From Baffinella frigidus (Eukaryota > Cryptophyceae > Cryptomonadales > Baffinellaceae): a DNA stretch of 10,050 nt. The translations under genes were made by a program, and so were the position numbers. The DNA lies in assembly GCA_026770585.1 (NCBI GenBank), contig MU646722.1:94708-104757 (forward strand), in the 5' to 3' direction. The notes under the pieces were generated by a model. That model worked only from the letters and a program-made list of their open reading frames with translations, was not told where the DNA came from and searched no databases. Below are positions 1 to 6,026 of this stretch, piece after piece. Each line of letters begins with the position of its first letter. The stretch's first letter is position 1.

Positions 1-7
1 GCGATAC

Positions 8-66
8 CCCTCGCGCGGTCGAAAACAAGCTCGTCAGCGCGCTGCAACCGTGGGTCAGGATACGCA
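8..66 (-). repeat. 3'-edge copy of the minus-strand exon at 295-401
   Basis: Read on the minus strand, this stretch gives ILTHGLQRADELVFDRARG, close to ILKHGLQRADERRVFDRAEG in the exon at 295-401. It lacks the first part of that exon. It ends at a GGGTAT donor-like site just as the parent does. It lies downstream of the parent in the direction of transcription, so it looks like a duplicated exon end carrying its donor. The window edge cuts the sequence beyond it. It could instead be a further real exon of a repeat protein. Confidence 0.5.
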
Positions 67-182
67 AGAAGACAAGGCATGCACACTGACTACCCGGAAC
101 GCTACCCAAAAACGGGGCAGACGATTGGCAGACGCGGGAACACACACGCGATGCTTCCGCGGCGCGCAGTGGGGGGTGGGAA

Positions 183-289
183 CTATCCCTTAAGTGCCCA
201 GCTGGTCAAATTTGACCCGCAAGAGGTCCTAGGCAGGTCCTAGGACCCTACGGTAGGGCGTATGAGCCTACTGGCCACTTAAGGGGTAT
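183..289. repeat. Inverted-repeat element next to the exon donor
   Basis: The left arm TATCCCTTAAGTGCCCAG (184-201) pairs imperfectly with CTGGCCACTTAAGGGGTAT (271-289). The interior has AGGTCCTAGG-type short repeats and the motif CCCTACGGTAGGG, which recurs in other elements of this window (4940, 5200, 6830, 8120, 9550). On the minus strand the element starts within a few bases of the probable donor of the exon at 295-401. It separates that exon from its 3'-edge copy at 8-66. The form is that of a small non-autonomous foldback or MITE-like element. No coding capacity is visible. Confidence 0.5.
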
Positions 290-294
290 CATAC

Positions 295-401
295 CCTTCG
301 GCGCGGTCGAAGACTCTTCGCTCGTCGGCGCGCTGCAATCCGTGCTTCAAGATGGCCTCCTCGGGGTCCATGTTGTTGGACCCCCTTTGCTTCTTCCCCA
401 C
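295..401 (-). CDS. Internal exon of an unrecognised protein
   Basis: On the minus strand an acceptor CTCCTACAG is followed by an open frame that begins VGKKQRGSNNMDPEEAILKH and continues GLQRADERRVFDRAEG. It stops at a GGGTATGA donor-like site. Read through, the frame meets TAA at 279-281. The composition is charged and protein-like, and two diverged copies of its parts flank it: the 3' half at 8-66 and the 5' edge near 525-542. The conserved ILxHGLQRADE...VFDRAxG core suggests coding constraint in the past. I do not recognise the family. No other exon of this gene was found in the window. It may be functional or part of a decayed gene. Confidence 0.4.
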
Positions 402-524
402 CTGTAGGAGGTGCAGTTAGAATCCATCCGGAAAATGCTCGTATGAGCGCCCGACACGGGGTACAGTAAGTGGCACAATGCGTAGCATGTGCGGTGCTGA
501 CGCTGGTTGTTTGGCAATAAATTA

Positions 525-542
525 CCAATCTCTCTTCCCCAC
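525..542 (-). repeat. 5'-edge copy of the minus-strand exon
   Basis: On the minus strand GCGAACAG|GTGGGGAAGAGA resembles the acceptor and start of the exon at 401 (CTCCTACAG|GTGGGGAAGAAG). It lies upstream of that exon, as expected if the acceptor junction was duplicated. The match is short, about a dozen bases, so chance is possible. Its fit to the pattern seen elsewhere in the window is the main support. Confidence 0.3.
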
Positions 543-578
543 CTGTTCGCACAGAGACCTCTCGCGCCAGCGTCCAAG

Positions 579-727
579 CCACCAACCCTCACGGCTTGCG
601 CGAATCGACGATTTTTCTTTGGGGTTTCAAGGGGAATGAAGCCGGGTTCCGGCTTCAACGGCTCCAATTCCCCTTGTAATCGGGAAATCGAAAATCGTCG
701 ATTTGCCCAAGCCGTGAGGGTTGGTGG
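579..727. repeat. 149-bp foldback (MITE-like) element
   Basis: The outer arms CCACCAACCCTCACGGCTTG (from 579) and CAAGCCGTGAGGGTTGGTGG (to 727) pair closely. The pairing continues inward through an AATCGACGATTT / AAATCGTCGATT pair with few mismatches. A second level pairs CAAGGGGAAT (628-637) with ATTCCCCTTG (667-676). A perfect 8-bp hairpin, GAAGCCGG-GTT-CCGGCTTC (638-656), sits inside. The whole segment can fold into one branched stem. It could be a MITE, or a hairpin RNA if transcribed. There is no credible coding frame, although open frames cross it. Confidence 0.7.
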
Positions 728-837
728 TGGTGTGGTTCCGGGTCCCGTGTCTCGGGTTTCGTGTCTCTGGTTTCGGGAGTCGCTGCGGGGCGGAGGAGAG
801 CGAGCGGAGGGGCTGCGAGCCACCACCCACCAGAAGT

Positions 838-943
838 GAACCAAATCGAGCCATCTAAAACGTTGATTTCCCCTGGGTGGTAAACCCTCAGGGTTTTACC
901 TCTGTGGGCAATTGCCCACAGGTCTCCAAATCGCGATTTGGTT
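838..943. repeat. Cluster of nested palindromes
   Basis: GAACCAAATCG (838-848) pairs with CGATTTGGTTC (933-943) and encloses three smaller palindromes. These are GGTAAACCCTCAGGGTTTTACC (879-900, one bulge), the perfect 20-mer CTGTGGGCAATTGCCCACAG (902-921), and the perfect 16-mer CCAAATCGCGATTTGG (926-941). The last overlaps the outer right arm, so two folds compete. Probably this is the remains of a foldback element. No gene is seen here. Confidence 0.6.
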
Positions 944-1043
944 CTCTTCTGAGGGCTGGTGGAGGGGGCGGGGTGTCGTGGCGGTAGAATCCACGCGGGT
1001 GGAAGCCAGGGTTTGACCACCCCTAACCCTGGTCAAACCAGGA

Positions 1044-1076
1044 TTTGACCATCAAGTTCAGTTTGACCATCAAGTT
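1044..1076 (+). repeat. Two direct copies of TTTGACCATCAAGTT
   Basis: TTTGACCATCAAGTT occurs at 1044-1058 and 1062-1076. A related TTTGACCATC is at 3525-3534, 55 bases before the start codon of the epimerase gene. The stretch 980-1160 also has CCAGGGTTTGACC / GGTCAAACC inverted matches. Otherwise no gene or known element was seen between 944 and 1160. Confidence 0.45.
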
Positions 1077-1144
1077 GAGTAATACATGCGGGGGTTACCG
1101 CTGCGCGAAGTTTGATGCGGCGCGCGCGGAACTCGTCCCACTCA

Positions 1145-1335
1145 ACCTGCTTTCGGGTTCTGGCTTTAGGGTGTAGGGTTTAGGGTTTAGGGTTTAGCGT
1201 TTAGCGTTTAGCGTTTAGCGTTTAGGATTTAGGGTTGATGGTTTTATGGTTTTAGGTTTAGGGTTTAGCGTTTAGGGTTTAGGGTTTAGTGTTGAGAGGT
1301 TAGGGTTTAGGGTTTAGGGTTTAGGGTTTAGCCTG
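1145..1335 (+). repeat. Interstitial telomere-like TTTAGGG tract
   Basis: The tract is a run of TTTAGGG units with degenerate variants (TTTAGCG, TTTAGGA, TTTATGG), typical of an old internal array and not of a chromosome end. It is entered through CCTGCTTTCGGGTT (1147-1160). The same leader precedes the TTTAGGG tract at 4344, which suggests both tracts belong to one dispersed repeat. Confidence 0.85.
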
Positions 1336-1393
1336 GCGCTTCTCGTGGCGCGTGAGGATGCGACGAATCAAGGTAAAATCAAAAATGTCCCAG

Positions 1394-1714
1394 AGGATGC
1401 GCTTGTCTCGTTTCGGCTTGCGCGGGGGGTGCGTCTCACGGATATCTCGGGGGAGGCGCTCTTCAACCTGGATGTCCAGAAGATCATCACGACCCCCGCC
1501 TACCACACAGCCGTCTTCGACATCTGCGGCTGCGGCGAGGGACCGGGCGGCCGGAAAGCTGTGGCGAAGGCCTTGGGTCTCGTCACCTCTCCCTCTGCAC
1601 CCTCGGACGACTACACACTCGTGACGGTCGCTGCGCTCAATGCGGCAGGGTGTCTGCTCAAGCCGGAGATCGGCGCAAAGCGGGACAAGCCCATCCTCAA
1701 GAGTCACCACCCAG
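1394..1714 (+). CDS. Exon of an unrecognised protein, copy 1
   Basis: An acceptor AATGTCCCAG precedes an open frame of about 107 residues that begins DALVSFRLARGVRLTDISGE. It continues with FNLDVQKIITTPAY, VFDICGCGEG, KALGLVTS, TVAALNAAG and KRDKPILKSHHP. It ends at the donor CCAG|GTGCCTC. The frame is also open upstream to about 1345, so the exon start is uncertain. A second diverged copy follows at 1793-2027 and shares the blocks FNLD/MNLD, ICGC/QCGC and RDKxILK, as well as the first 19 bases of the following intron. I do not recognise the family. Differences that keep the protein blocks suggest selection, at least in this copy. Confidence 0.5.
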
Positions 1715-1734
1715 GTGCCTCAACCCTACACCAC

Positions 1735-1790
1735 AAACCCTAACCCCAACCCCCTCAACCTTAAACCCTAAACCCTAAACTCGAAACACC
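1735..1790 (-). repeat. Short CCCTAAA telomere-like tract
   Basis: AAACCCTAACCCCAACCCC... grades into CCCTAAACCCTAAAC units, here in the orientation opposite to the tract at 1164-1335. It fills the gap between exon copies 1 and 2, just before the acceptor-like AACACCAG at 1785-1792. Confidence 0.75.
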
Positions 1791-1792
1791 AG

Positions 1793-2027
1793 GGACGAAG
1801 GGGAAGGATCTCATGAACCTGGACGCCAAGGCGCTCATCGCGACCCCCAACTACCGCAAAGGCATCTACGACCAGTGCGGCTGCCGCACCCAGAGGGACG
1901 TCGCGGCTGCCTTGGCGTGCGCTTGGGGGCGGTCACGTGACCTCCGCGGCGTTCGAGGCAGCGGGGCTCTCAAGCGCCGCGGCGAGCGCAGAGCGGGACA
2001 AGCGCATCCTCAAGATTGACCTCCCAG
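1793..2027 (+). pseudogene. Exon copy 2 of the same protein, frameshifted
   Basis: After ACACCAG the frame reads TKGKDLMNLDAKALIATPNY, then RKGIYDQCGCRTQ and DVAAALA, matching copy 1 block by block. Near 1915-1935 the match moves to another frame, which then gives VTSAAFEAAGL and ERDKRILKIDLP up to the donor CCCAG|GTGCCTC. The SPSAPSDDYTL segment of copy 1 is missing. One shift in frame plus a deletion suggests a broken copy. Two exons split by a very small intron is a less likely reading. Confidence 0.5.
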
Positions 2028-2038
2028 GTGCCTCAACC

Positions 2039-2136
2039 CTACACCAGCCTCAAATCCGCCCCCGCAGCTATCAACTGCGTCAGCAGGTCCTCCTGGCCCT
2101 CCTCCGCAGCCAAATGAAGTGGCGTCTCTCCGGAAG
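2039..2136 (-). CDS. Ankyrin-repeat protein, exon 2 (last)
   Basis: The acceptor GATGCTGCAG is followed by two bases that complete the split Ala codon of exon 1, then SGETPLHLAAEEGQEDLLTQ and LIAAGADLRLV, ending at TAG (2041-2039). GETPLHLAA...LLxxLIAAGAD is a textbook ankyrin unit, the fourth of the predicted protein. A GTG at the very end could also be a donor into a further exon, but none was seen. The gene ends tail to tail with the plus-strand exon whose donor is at 2028. Confidence 0.7.
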
Positions 2137-2354
2137 CTGCAGCATCCGGCACACTCTCTGGCATTGCAAAAAAGGGGCGAGGCGACACGAAGGAGGAAGT
2201 GGTAGGATCGAGGGCCGGGGGTTCCCCACTGCTGTGGAGTCCAGAGCTGTGTAGGCAGCTAGCTGGCCGGGGAGCCTGCCCTTCGTGATGAGCGCGAATC
2301 CCGCGAAAATCGCGAAAATGCATGACTCGAGTCAAATCGAGATCGTGAAGCCAC
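2137..2354 (-). other. Intron of the ankyrin gene
   Basis: The intron is about 218 bases, with donor GCAAAAG|GTGGCTTC (minus strand, GT at 2354-2353) and acceptor GATGCTGCAG. The phase (1) is the same on both sides, which supports the junction. It contains no telomere-like tract and no clear copies of the flanking exon edges, unlike the introns of the epimerase gene. Confidence 0.6.
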
Positions 2355-2649
2355 CTTTTGCCAGAGGCAGCCGCTCGGTTTGTCCTCGTCTGGCAGCCCC
2401 ATGGCCCATCTCCGCAGCATGGTGCAGAGGCGACGCGCCATCGTCGTCCTCTGCCGCCACGTCCGCCCCTGCATCCAGCGCCCTCACCACGCCCGCGTGG
2501 TTTCCCCGGCACGCCCAATGCAGAGGTGTAAAATCGGTGTGATCTTTTGCGGCGACGTCCGCGCCACCAGCGATCAGCCGCCGTACATCCTTGGTGTCAC
2601 CCCTCAAAGCCGCTACGAGGAGAGCCTGCGTCTCAGCCGTCTGAGCCAT
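2355..2649 (-). CDS. Ankyrin-repeat protein, exon 1
   Basis: The ATG at 2649 opens a frame beginning MAQTAETQALLVAALRGDTK. It has ankyrin units at about residues 5-35 (DVRRLIAGGADVAAKD), 38-70 (TDFTPLHWACRGNHAGVVRA, GADVAAED) and 71-98 (GASPLHHAAEMGHG). The TPLH and GADV signatures are clear. The third unit is degenerate after GHG, and the exon ends at LPLAK in phase 1. With exon 2 the product is about 130 residues, made almost only of four ankyrin repeats. Such domains bind other proteins and the partner cannot be inferred. No signal peptide or membrane segment is visible, so it is probably cytosolic or nuclear. Ankyrin genes of this kind are very numerous in many algae. Confidence 0.8.
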
Positions 2650-2659
2650 CGCCAAGTCA

Positions 2660-3350
2660 GTCTTTAGGTCCTTTAGGTTTTAATTTCTCCCAACATACGC
2701 CAACGACACGCCGTTCCGTAGAAGGGATCTGCAGAGAAAGCATTTTTGCTTTCGGATCGCGTTTTGCTCTCCAGTGCAGAGGCTCGTGAAGAGGGGATAC
2801 AGGGTGGCTCTGTTGGGGTGTTTGATTGCTTCCAAAATAGGAGCGCGCCCGCACACACACCGAACCCAAGTCAGCCGTTCTGAGGCTCATGGTATCCCAT
2901 GGCTGAAGTATAAAAGCTCCAGGCACGGATACCCCACAAGGTGAGAGGGATTGTGTGGGGGGGTATGAGATGAGATCAGCCAGACACCAGAGGTGAAATG
3001 AGAGAAATGTGGTTGTGTAGGGGTTTCCCCCAATGTACGGACGTCAGCAAAGTTAAGGGCAATCCGAGCGTCAGAAAGCAACAACAGCAGGACATCAACA
3101 ACAAAGGTGGCTGTACAGAATGCAGCTGTACAAAAGACACATGGAGACCGACTCGTCTCCGGTAGGGTCTGCGTGGGTACAGCTACTATTAGGGATTCGT
3201 CTCCACCTACAGTTCCGCGACAGCAAGTCCCTAGCTTACACTTATGCAACATGGCGTTATCTTCTCATGCTTATTCCCCACCATTATCTATGCGGCGGTC
3301 TACTGGTCTACTTCTTCCCTCAGGACTTAACTAATCGCCGTATGCTCCTC
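2660..3350. other. No gene recognised
   Basis: Open frames here are short and in no frame protein-like. The stretch holds only a TATA-like box at 2909, a CA-rich patch near 2850, and AACAACAGCAGG-type low-complexity sequence near 3080. It may hold promoters for the ankyrin gene (leftward) and for the epimerase gene (rightward). Confidence 0.5.
2909..2916 (+). promoter_or_regulatory. TATA-like box TATAAAAG
   Basis: GTATAAAAGC is a perfect TATA-box consensus in the spacer before the plus-strand epimerase gene. It lies about 680 bases before that gene's ATG, so it would need a long 5' UTR or a 5' UTR intron. A second TATAAAAG at 6456 lies inside an intron, so the motif alone is weak evidence. 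Confidence 0.2.
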
Positions 3351-3353
3351 TCT

Positions 3354-3478
3354 GTTAGCCCCCCACATGCGTTAGAACCCACCCGCGTTAGCACCCACCC
3401 CCTTTAGTACACTGTACCCACCCCCATTAGCACTGGCAAGAACCCACCCGTTACAGTGCCCACCCACATTAGCATTCA
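3354..3478 (+). repeat. Degenerate minisatellite GTTAGCACCCACCC
   Basis: Units such as GTTAGAACCCACCCGC, GTTAGCACCCACCCCC, ATTAGCACTGGCAAGAACCC and GTTACAGTGCCCACCC recur about every 16-25 bases, with variable spacing. It is followed by a short GGGTTAGGGTTTAGG piece at 3492-3506. It lies upstream of the epimerase gene and has no visible coding role. Confidence 0.6.
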
Positions 3479-3589
3479 CGCGCAACGATAGGGGTTAGGG
3501 TTTAGGAGCCCTCTGCGCCGAAGATTTGACCATCGATTTAATTTTGACCAGCGTCAGAGCCTGAGAGGGGGAAGAGATCCTTCTGATCC

Positions 3590-3877
3590 ATGTCATCCCG
3601 CTGGTGGCTGATGGGGAGAACGGGTGTGCTCTTCATGATGGTCGGCGCGCTACTGCAATCCCCAGCGACGGCCTTTCTCACTCACCCAGCTCAGCGCACT
3701 CAACCAGCTGCTACGAGATCCCGGGTCGGCGGGGCAGCTGCTCGGCGCCGCGGAGTCATCCGGTGCGTGGCAGCATCACCAGGGAACGGCGGCCAGGCAC
3801 CGAGGCTGTTCGTGTTCGGGCTGGGGTACACGGGGCTGGAGTTTGCGCAGCAGGCGCGCCAACGCCTCGGAGCTGAG
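3590..3877 (+). CDS. Plastid-targeted SDR/epimerase-like protein, exon 1
   Basis: The ATG at 3590 opens a frame with a hydrophobic signal peptide (VLFMMVGALLQSPATAF, cleavage expected before the F at about residue 29). An Arg/Ala/Ser/Thr-rich transit peptide follows to about residue 65, then RLFVFGLGYTGLEFAQQARQ. GLGYTG is the GxGxxG NAD(P)-binding turn of the first Rossmann strand. The exon ends after GCTGAG in phase 0 at donor GAG|GTGCCG; reading through gives a stop at 3893. With exons 2-6 it forms an atypical SDR of the YeeZ / NAD-dependent epimerase type. The substrate is unknown. Signal plus transit peptide imply import through the ER into a complex plastid. Confidence 0.8.
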
Positions 3878-3949
3878 GTGCCGTCGACTTCCTAGCCTAG
3901 AGGGAGTTTGGGCAGGGGGGAGCACGCTTCCATGCGTGCGAGAGCGATC

Positions 3950-4098
3950 CCTAAACCCTAAACCTAAACCCTAAGCCCTGAACCTTAAACCCTCAACCCT
4001 AAACCCTCAACCCTAAACCCTAGACCCTAGACCCCAAACCCCAAACCCCAAACCCCAAACCCCAAACCCTAAACCATAAACCCCAAACCCTAAACCCG
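3950..4098 (-). repeat. CCCTAAA telomere-like tract in intron 1
   Basis: CCCTAAACC units grade into CCCCAAACCCCAAACC and end 18 bases before the exon 2 acceptor. The tract forms most of intron 1 (3878-4115, 238 bases) and supplies a C-rich run in front of the acceptor. Long open frames on either strand here are products of the heptamer and not genes. Confidence 0.85.
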
Positions 4099-4115
4099 GG
4101 CGGACCGAGTGGCAG

Positions 4116-4208
4116 GTATTCGGGACGTGCCGGAGTGAGGGGAAGGCTGAAGCGCTTCAGGCGGTTGGGATCACCGCTTTCCCGTGGGATATCGACGACG
4201 GCTATCAG
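4116..4208 (+). CDS. SDR/epimerase-like protein, exon 2
   Basis: The acceptor GTGGCAG precedes VFGTCRSEGKAEALQAVGIT and AFPWDIDDGYQ, ending at donor TATCAG|GTGAAA. It joins exon 1 in phase 0 to give GAEVFGTCRS. That is the second Rossmann strand, with a GTCRS loop that in this family contacts the cofactor ribose or phosphate. The Arg suggests NADP may be bound, but this is inference. The 31 residues fit the usual spacing from the GxGxxG turn. Confidence 0.75.
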
Positions 4209-4253
4209 GTGAAAATTGTGACATTTCGATTTGGACTTGTGACGTTGGGTGGG

Positions 4254-4311
4254 CATTCAAGGGGGCTGGGGTCGCGGCGTTGCCTTGGGTATCGACGACG
4301 ACGGGTGTCAG
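4254..4311 (+). repeat. 3'-edge copy of exon 2
   Basis: GGGGTCGCGGCGTTGCCTTG then GGTATCGACGACGAC...TGTCAG|GTAC parallels the end of exon 2 (GGGATCACCGCTTTCCCGTG, GGATATCGACGACGGC...TATCAG|GTG). In protein terms AGVAALPW matches VGITAFPW. A one-base loss after TGGG then shifts the frame, while the bases for IDDDGCQ and a donor persist. It lies downstream of the parent exon inside intron 2. The shift makes use as an exon unlikely. Confidence 0.65.
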
Positions 4312-4343
4312 GTACACATACCAGGGTCGTCAGGTCTCAAATA

Positions 4344-4427
4344 CCTGCTTTCGGGTTTGGGGTTTGGGGTGTAGGGTTTAGGTATTTTAGTTTAGGGTTT
4401 AATTTTTTTTGGTTTAGGGTTTAGGGC
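4344..4427 (+). repeat. TTTAGGG tract in intron 2
   Basis: CCTGCTTTCGGGTT leads into TTTGGGG and TTTAGGG units, ending near TTTAGGGCCCGG. The leader matches that of the tract at 1145. The orientation is opposite to the tract in intron 1. Confidence 0.75.
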
Positions 4428-4784
4428 CCGGATCGACCCAGGTAGACCTGATTCAAGCTGAATCAAATTTAAGTTGAATCAAAATTCCATCACGTCTGCT
4501 AAAGATTTTTCTCTCAGATTTTCCTTGGGCGTTGGAACCATTCGGTACGAGCGCGTCCTTTTAGATAGTAACCCGTTCCGCGAAGTAGTTTGCGGTACGT
4601 TGCACTATCTACAAAAATACTCTTCCGAATCAGCCTCGGAAAAGTAATGATGTAAAAGAAATCAGCCTCGGAAAAGTGTTTTTGTTGAAACAAACCCTAA
4701 CAAAACTCGGGACAGTGTTTTTGTAAAAACAAATCCGGATTTGAGTAGGGGTCGGGCCTGACGTTTTTCGTCGGGCCTGGTTAC
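4428..4784. repeat. Intron 2 spacer with short direct and inverted repeats
   Basis: AATCAGCCTCGGAAAAGT occurs twice (4628-4645 and 4660-4677). GTGTTTTTGT followed by an A-rich AACAAA tail also occurs twice (near 4676 and 4715). TAGATAGT (4563-4570) pairs with ACTATCTA (4604-4611) around a GC-rich loop. No coding frame is visible. It may be remnants of AT-rich small elements. Confidence 0.45.
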
Positions 4785-4829
4785 ACCCTAAACCCTAAAC
4801 CCTGATCCCTAAACCCTAAACCCTAAACC
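4785..4829 (-). repeat. Short CCCTAAA tract before the first exon 3 echo
   Basis: ACACCCTAAACCCTAAACCC units run to ACCATATACAG, the acceptor-like end that opens the first 5'-edge copy of exon 3. Confidence 0.7.
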
Positions 4830-4837
4830 ATATACAG

Positions 4838-4880
4838 CCGCTGGGGGGGGGTGCGTTGGAGGCTTTGGAATGGGCAACGC
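4838..4880 (+). repeat. 5'-edge copy 1 of exon 3
   Basis: ATACAG|CCGCTGGGGGGGGG then GCGTTGGAGGCTTTGGAATG and GGCAACGCAC match the start of exon 3 with its acceptor. The G run is longer than in exon 3, and ESAT is changed to EWAT. It stops where the dispersed repeat at 4881 begins. Confidence 0.75.
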
Positions 4881-4962
4881 ACCCACACAGCGGACTTCGA
4901 AGGGATTTGAATAACCCCTCAGCGATAAGACCTAGGACCCTACGGTAGGCAACCCGTAGGGA
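4881..4962 (+). repeat. Dispersed repeat X, plus orientation
   Basis: It begins CCACACAGCGGACTTCGAAG and ends with a hairpin, CCCTACGG-TAGGCAAC-CCGTAGGG. A near-identical inverse copy lies at 8120-8199. A short piece follows at 5070-5105 (CCACACAGCGGACTTCCAAG), and a related element spans 9461-9565. Here it lies between the first and second 5'-edge copies of exon 3. No coding capacity is visible. It is followed by AATTAATTAAATAACTAATT-type sequence to 5000. Confidence 0.75.
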
Positions 4963-5019
4963 CATAGGGGGAATTAATTAAATAACTAATTAATTAATTC
5001 ACGTCGTCGGAGTGTGCAG

Positions 5020-5069
5020 CCGTTGGAGGGGGGGGGCTTGGAGGCTTTGGAATCGGCAACACACCCACA
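5020..5069 (+). repeat. 5'-edge copy 2 of exon 3
   Basis: The copy starts GTGCAG|CCGTTGGAGGG, continues TTGGAGGCTTTGGAATCGGC and ends AACACAC. It reads PLEGGGLEALESATH and is in frame with exon 3. It shares the 17-base upstream flank ACGTCGTCGGAGTGTGC with the real exon 3. It is followed directly by a piece of repeat X (5070-5105). Confidence 0.75.
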
Positions 5070-5116
5070 CAGCGGACTTCCAAGGGATTTTGAACAACCC
5101 CTAAGCGGGTGTGCAG

Positions 5117-5157
5117 CCGCTGGGGGGGGAGGCATTGGAGGCGTTGGAATCTGCAAC
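5117..5157 (+). repeat. 5'-edge copy 3 of exon 3
   Basis: GTGCAG|CCGCTGGGGGGG, GGCATTGGAGGCGTTGGAAT and CTGCAAC form the third upstream copy of the start of exon 3. It lies directly before a member of the CCTACGGTAGG foldback family (5162-5262), which separates it from the real exon. Confidence 0.75.
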
Positions 5158-5161
5158 TTCA

Positions 5162-5262
5162 TGGCTAACGTCCTGAAAACCGGGTAGTTGAGCCTACGGT
5201 ATTGCCTACGGTAGGCCGTAGGGGCCTAGGGGGGGTCCCATGAAACATTAGGGCCTGACGTC
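5162..5262 (+). repeat. Foldback family H, one arm
   Basis: TAACGTCCTGAAAACCGGGT opens it, then come AGCCTACGGTATTGCCTACG and GTAGGGGCCTAGGGGGGGTC, and it ends near ATGAAACATTAGGGCCTGAC. The same sequence, with a full second arm, forms the inverted repeat at 6790-6956. This copy has only one arm and the loop. It lies between the third echo of exon 3 and the real exon 3. Confidence 0.7.
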
Positions 5263-5276
5263 GTCGGAGTGTGCAG

Positions 5277-5360
5277 CCGCTGGAGGGGGAGGCGTTGGAG
5301 GCGTTGGAATCGGCAACGCACCTCCTCTCGACCATGTCGCCCTTCGCTGACTTTTCCAAG
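5277..5360 (+). CDS. SDR/epimerase-like protein, exon 3
   Basis: The acceptor GTGTGCAG precedes PLEGEALEALESATHLLSTM and SPFADFSK, ending at donor TCCAAG|GTCCAT. It joins exon 2 in phase 0. LEALxxATHLLSTxxP is the family's beta-4 region, where the strand passes the nicotinamide; YeeZ-type proteins have LDALMDADALVITLP there. Only this copy carries both exon halves intact. Three 5'-edge copies lie upstream and two 3'-edge copies downstream. Confidence 0.75.
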
Positions 5361-5367
5361 GTCCATT

Positions 5368-5493
5368 CCACGCCAGAGGGCTCGAGGGAAACCGACGGCT
5401 TATCCACGCCAGATCTGGCGTCGTTGACTTTAGGTTTCAGGACATTTTCCCTGAACGATGTCAAAAGTGGATATTTCGAGCGCTCTGGCGTGG
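5368..5493. repeat. Inverted-repeat element directly after the exon 3 donor
   Basis: CCACGCCAGAGGGCTCGA (5368-5385) pairs with TCGAGCGCTCTGGCGTGG (5476-5493) with one mismatch. Inside is a further palindrome, CGCCAGATCTGGCG. It starts seven bases after the exon 3 donor at 5361. Its size, about 126 bases, and the lack of coding frame fit a MITE-like element. Confidence 0.65.
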
Positions 5494-5792
5494 TTATATT
5501 TGGGGCTTTCAAGGGCCTCAGGCGCAATCGGTCACGTGACCCAGAATTCTGCAGAAGGCGAAGAACTTCATACGAAAACACTTGCAATTTATAAACTGGA
5601 TTCAATGAAATTTTCTACACAAAACGATCTTTTATAGTAATATTAAAGCAAACGTGCAGTAATTTTGATTGAAACCCACTTTATGAATTATTTAGTGTTT
5701 CCATATGAAAGTGCTGACGGCCGTTGAGTTTGTACCAGGAAGATTGGACGTGACCGACCTTGTTTGAATTAAATAGGTCGGTTATGTGGATA
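5494..5792. other. Intron 3 spacer, AT-rich
   Basis: No gene, repeat tract or clear inverted repeat was recognised. The composition is much richer in A and T than the surroundings from 5575 to 5710, which suggests a different origin from the GC-rich flanks. Confidence 0.45.
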
Positions 5793-5837
5793 ATGCACCT
5801 CATCTCGATCATGTCGCCCTTCGCCGACTTTTCCAAG
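5793..5837 (+). repeat. 3'-edge copy 1 of exon 3
   Basis: GCACCTCATCTCGATCATGT, CGCCCTTCGCCGACTTTTCC and AAG|GTGCGTT repeat the last 40 or so bases of exon 3 with its donor. Encoded residues would be HLISIMSPFADFSK. The donor GTGCGT is closer to the usual consensus than that of the real exon (GTCCAT). Confidence 0.8.
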
Positions 5838-5861
5838 GTGCGTTAAATCAATCATTGTAAT

Positions 5862-6002
5862 TCCACTTAGCAGCCACCGGGGGATTCACGGATACAGTCC
5901 ATCTAAACCATTTGTACTAGAATCTTATCCATTACCCTGGATTCCAACCGAAATTTCGCCTTAATTTCAAGGCGAAAAGGAACTCATCCGCTGCTAAGTG
6001 GA
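5862..6002. repeat. MITE-like element with 13-bp terminal inverted repeats
   Basis: TCCACTTAGCAGC (5862-5874) and GCTGCTAAGTGGA (5990-6002) are perfect inverted repeats bounding 141 bases. An internal hairpin, TTTCGCCTT-AATTTC-AAGGCGAAA, lies at 5954-5977. There is no coding frame. The element sits between two 3'-edge copies of exon 3. No clear short target-site duplication is seen. Confidence 0.7.
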
Positions 6003-6026
6003 GTACCAGAAGGCACTTTGAAAACA

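Noticed and set aside
347-1020. Several overlapping minus- and plus-strand frames as genes
   Set aside because: They run through inverted repeats in many frames at once, have no domain-like pattern, and their composition follows the foldback element.
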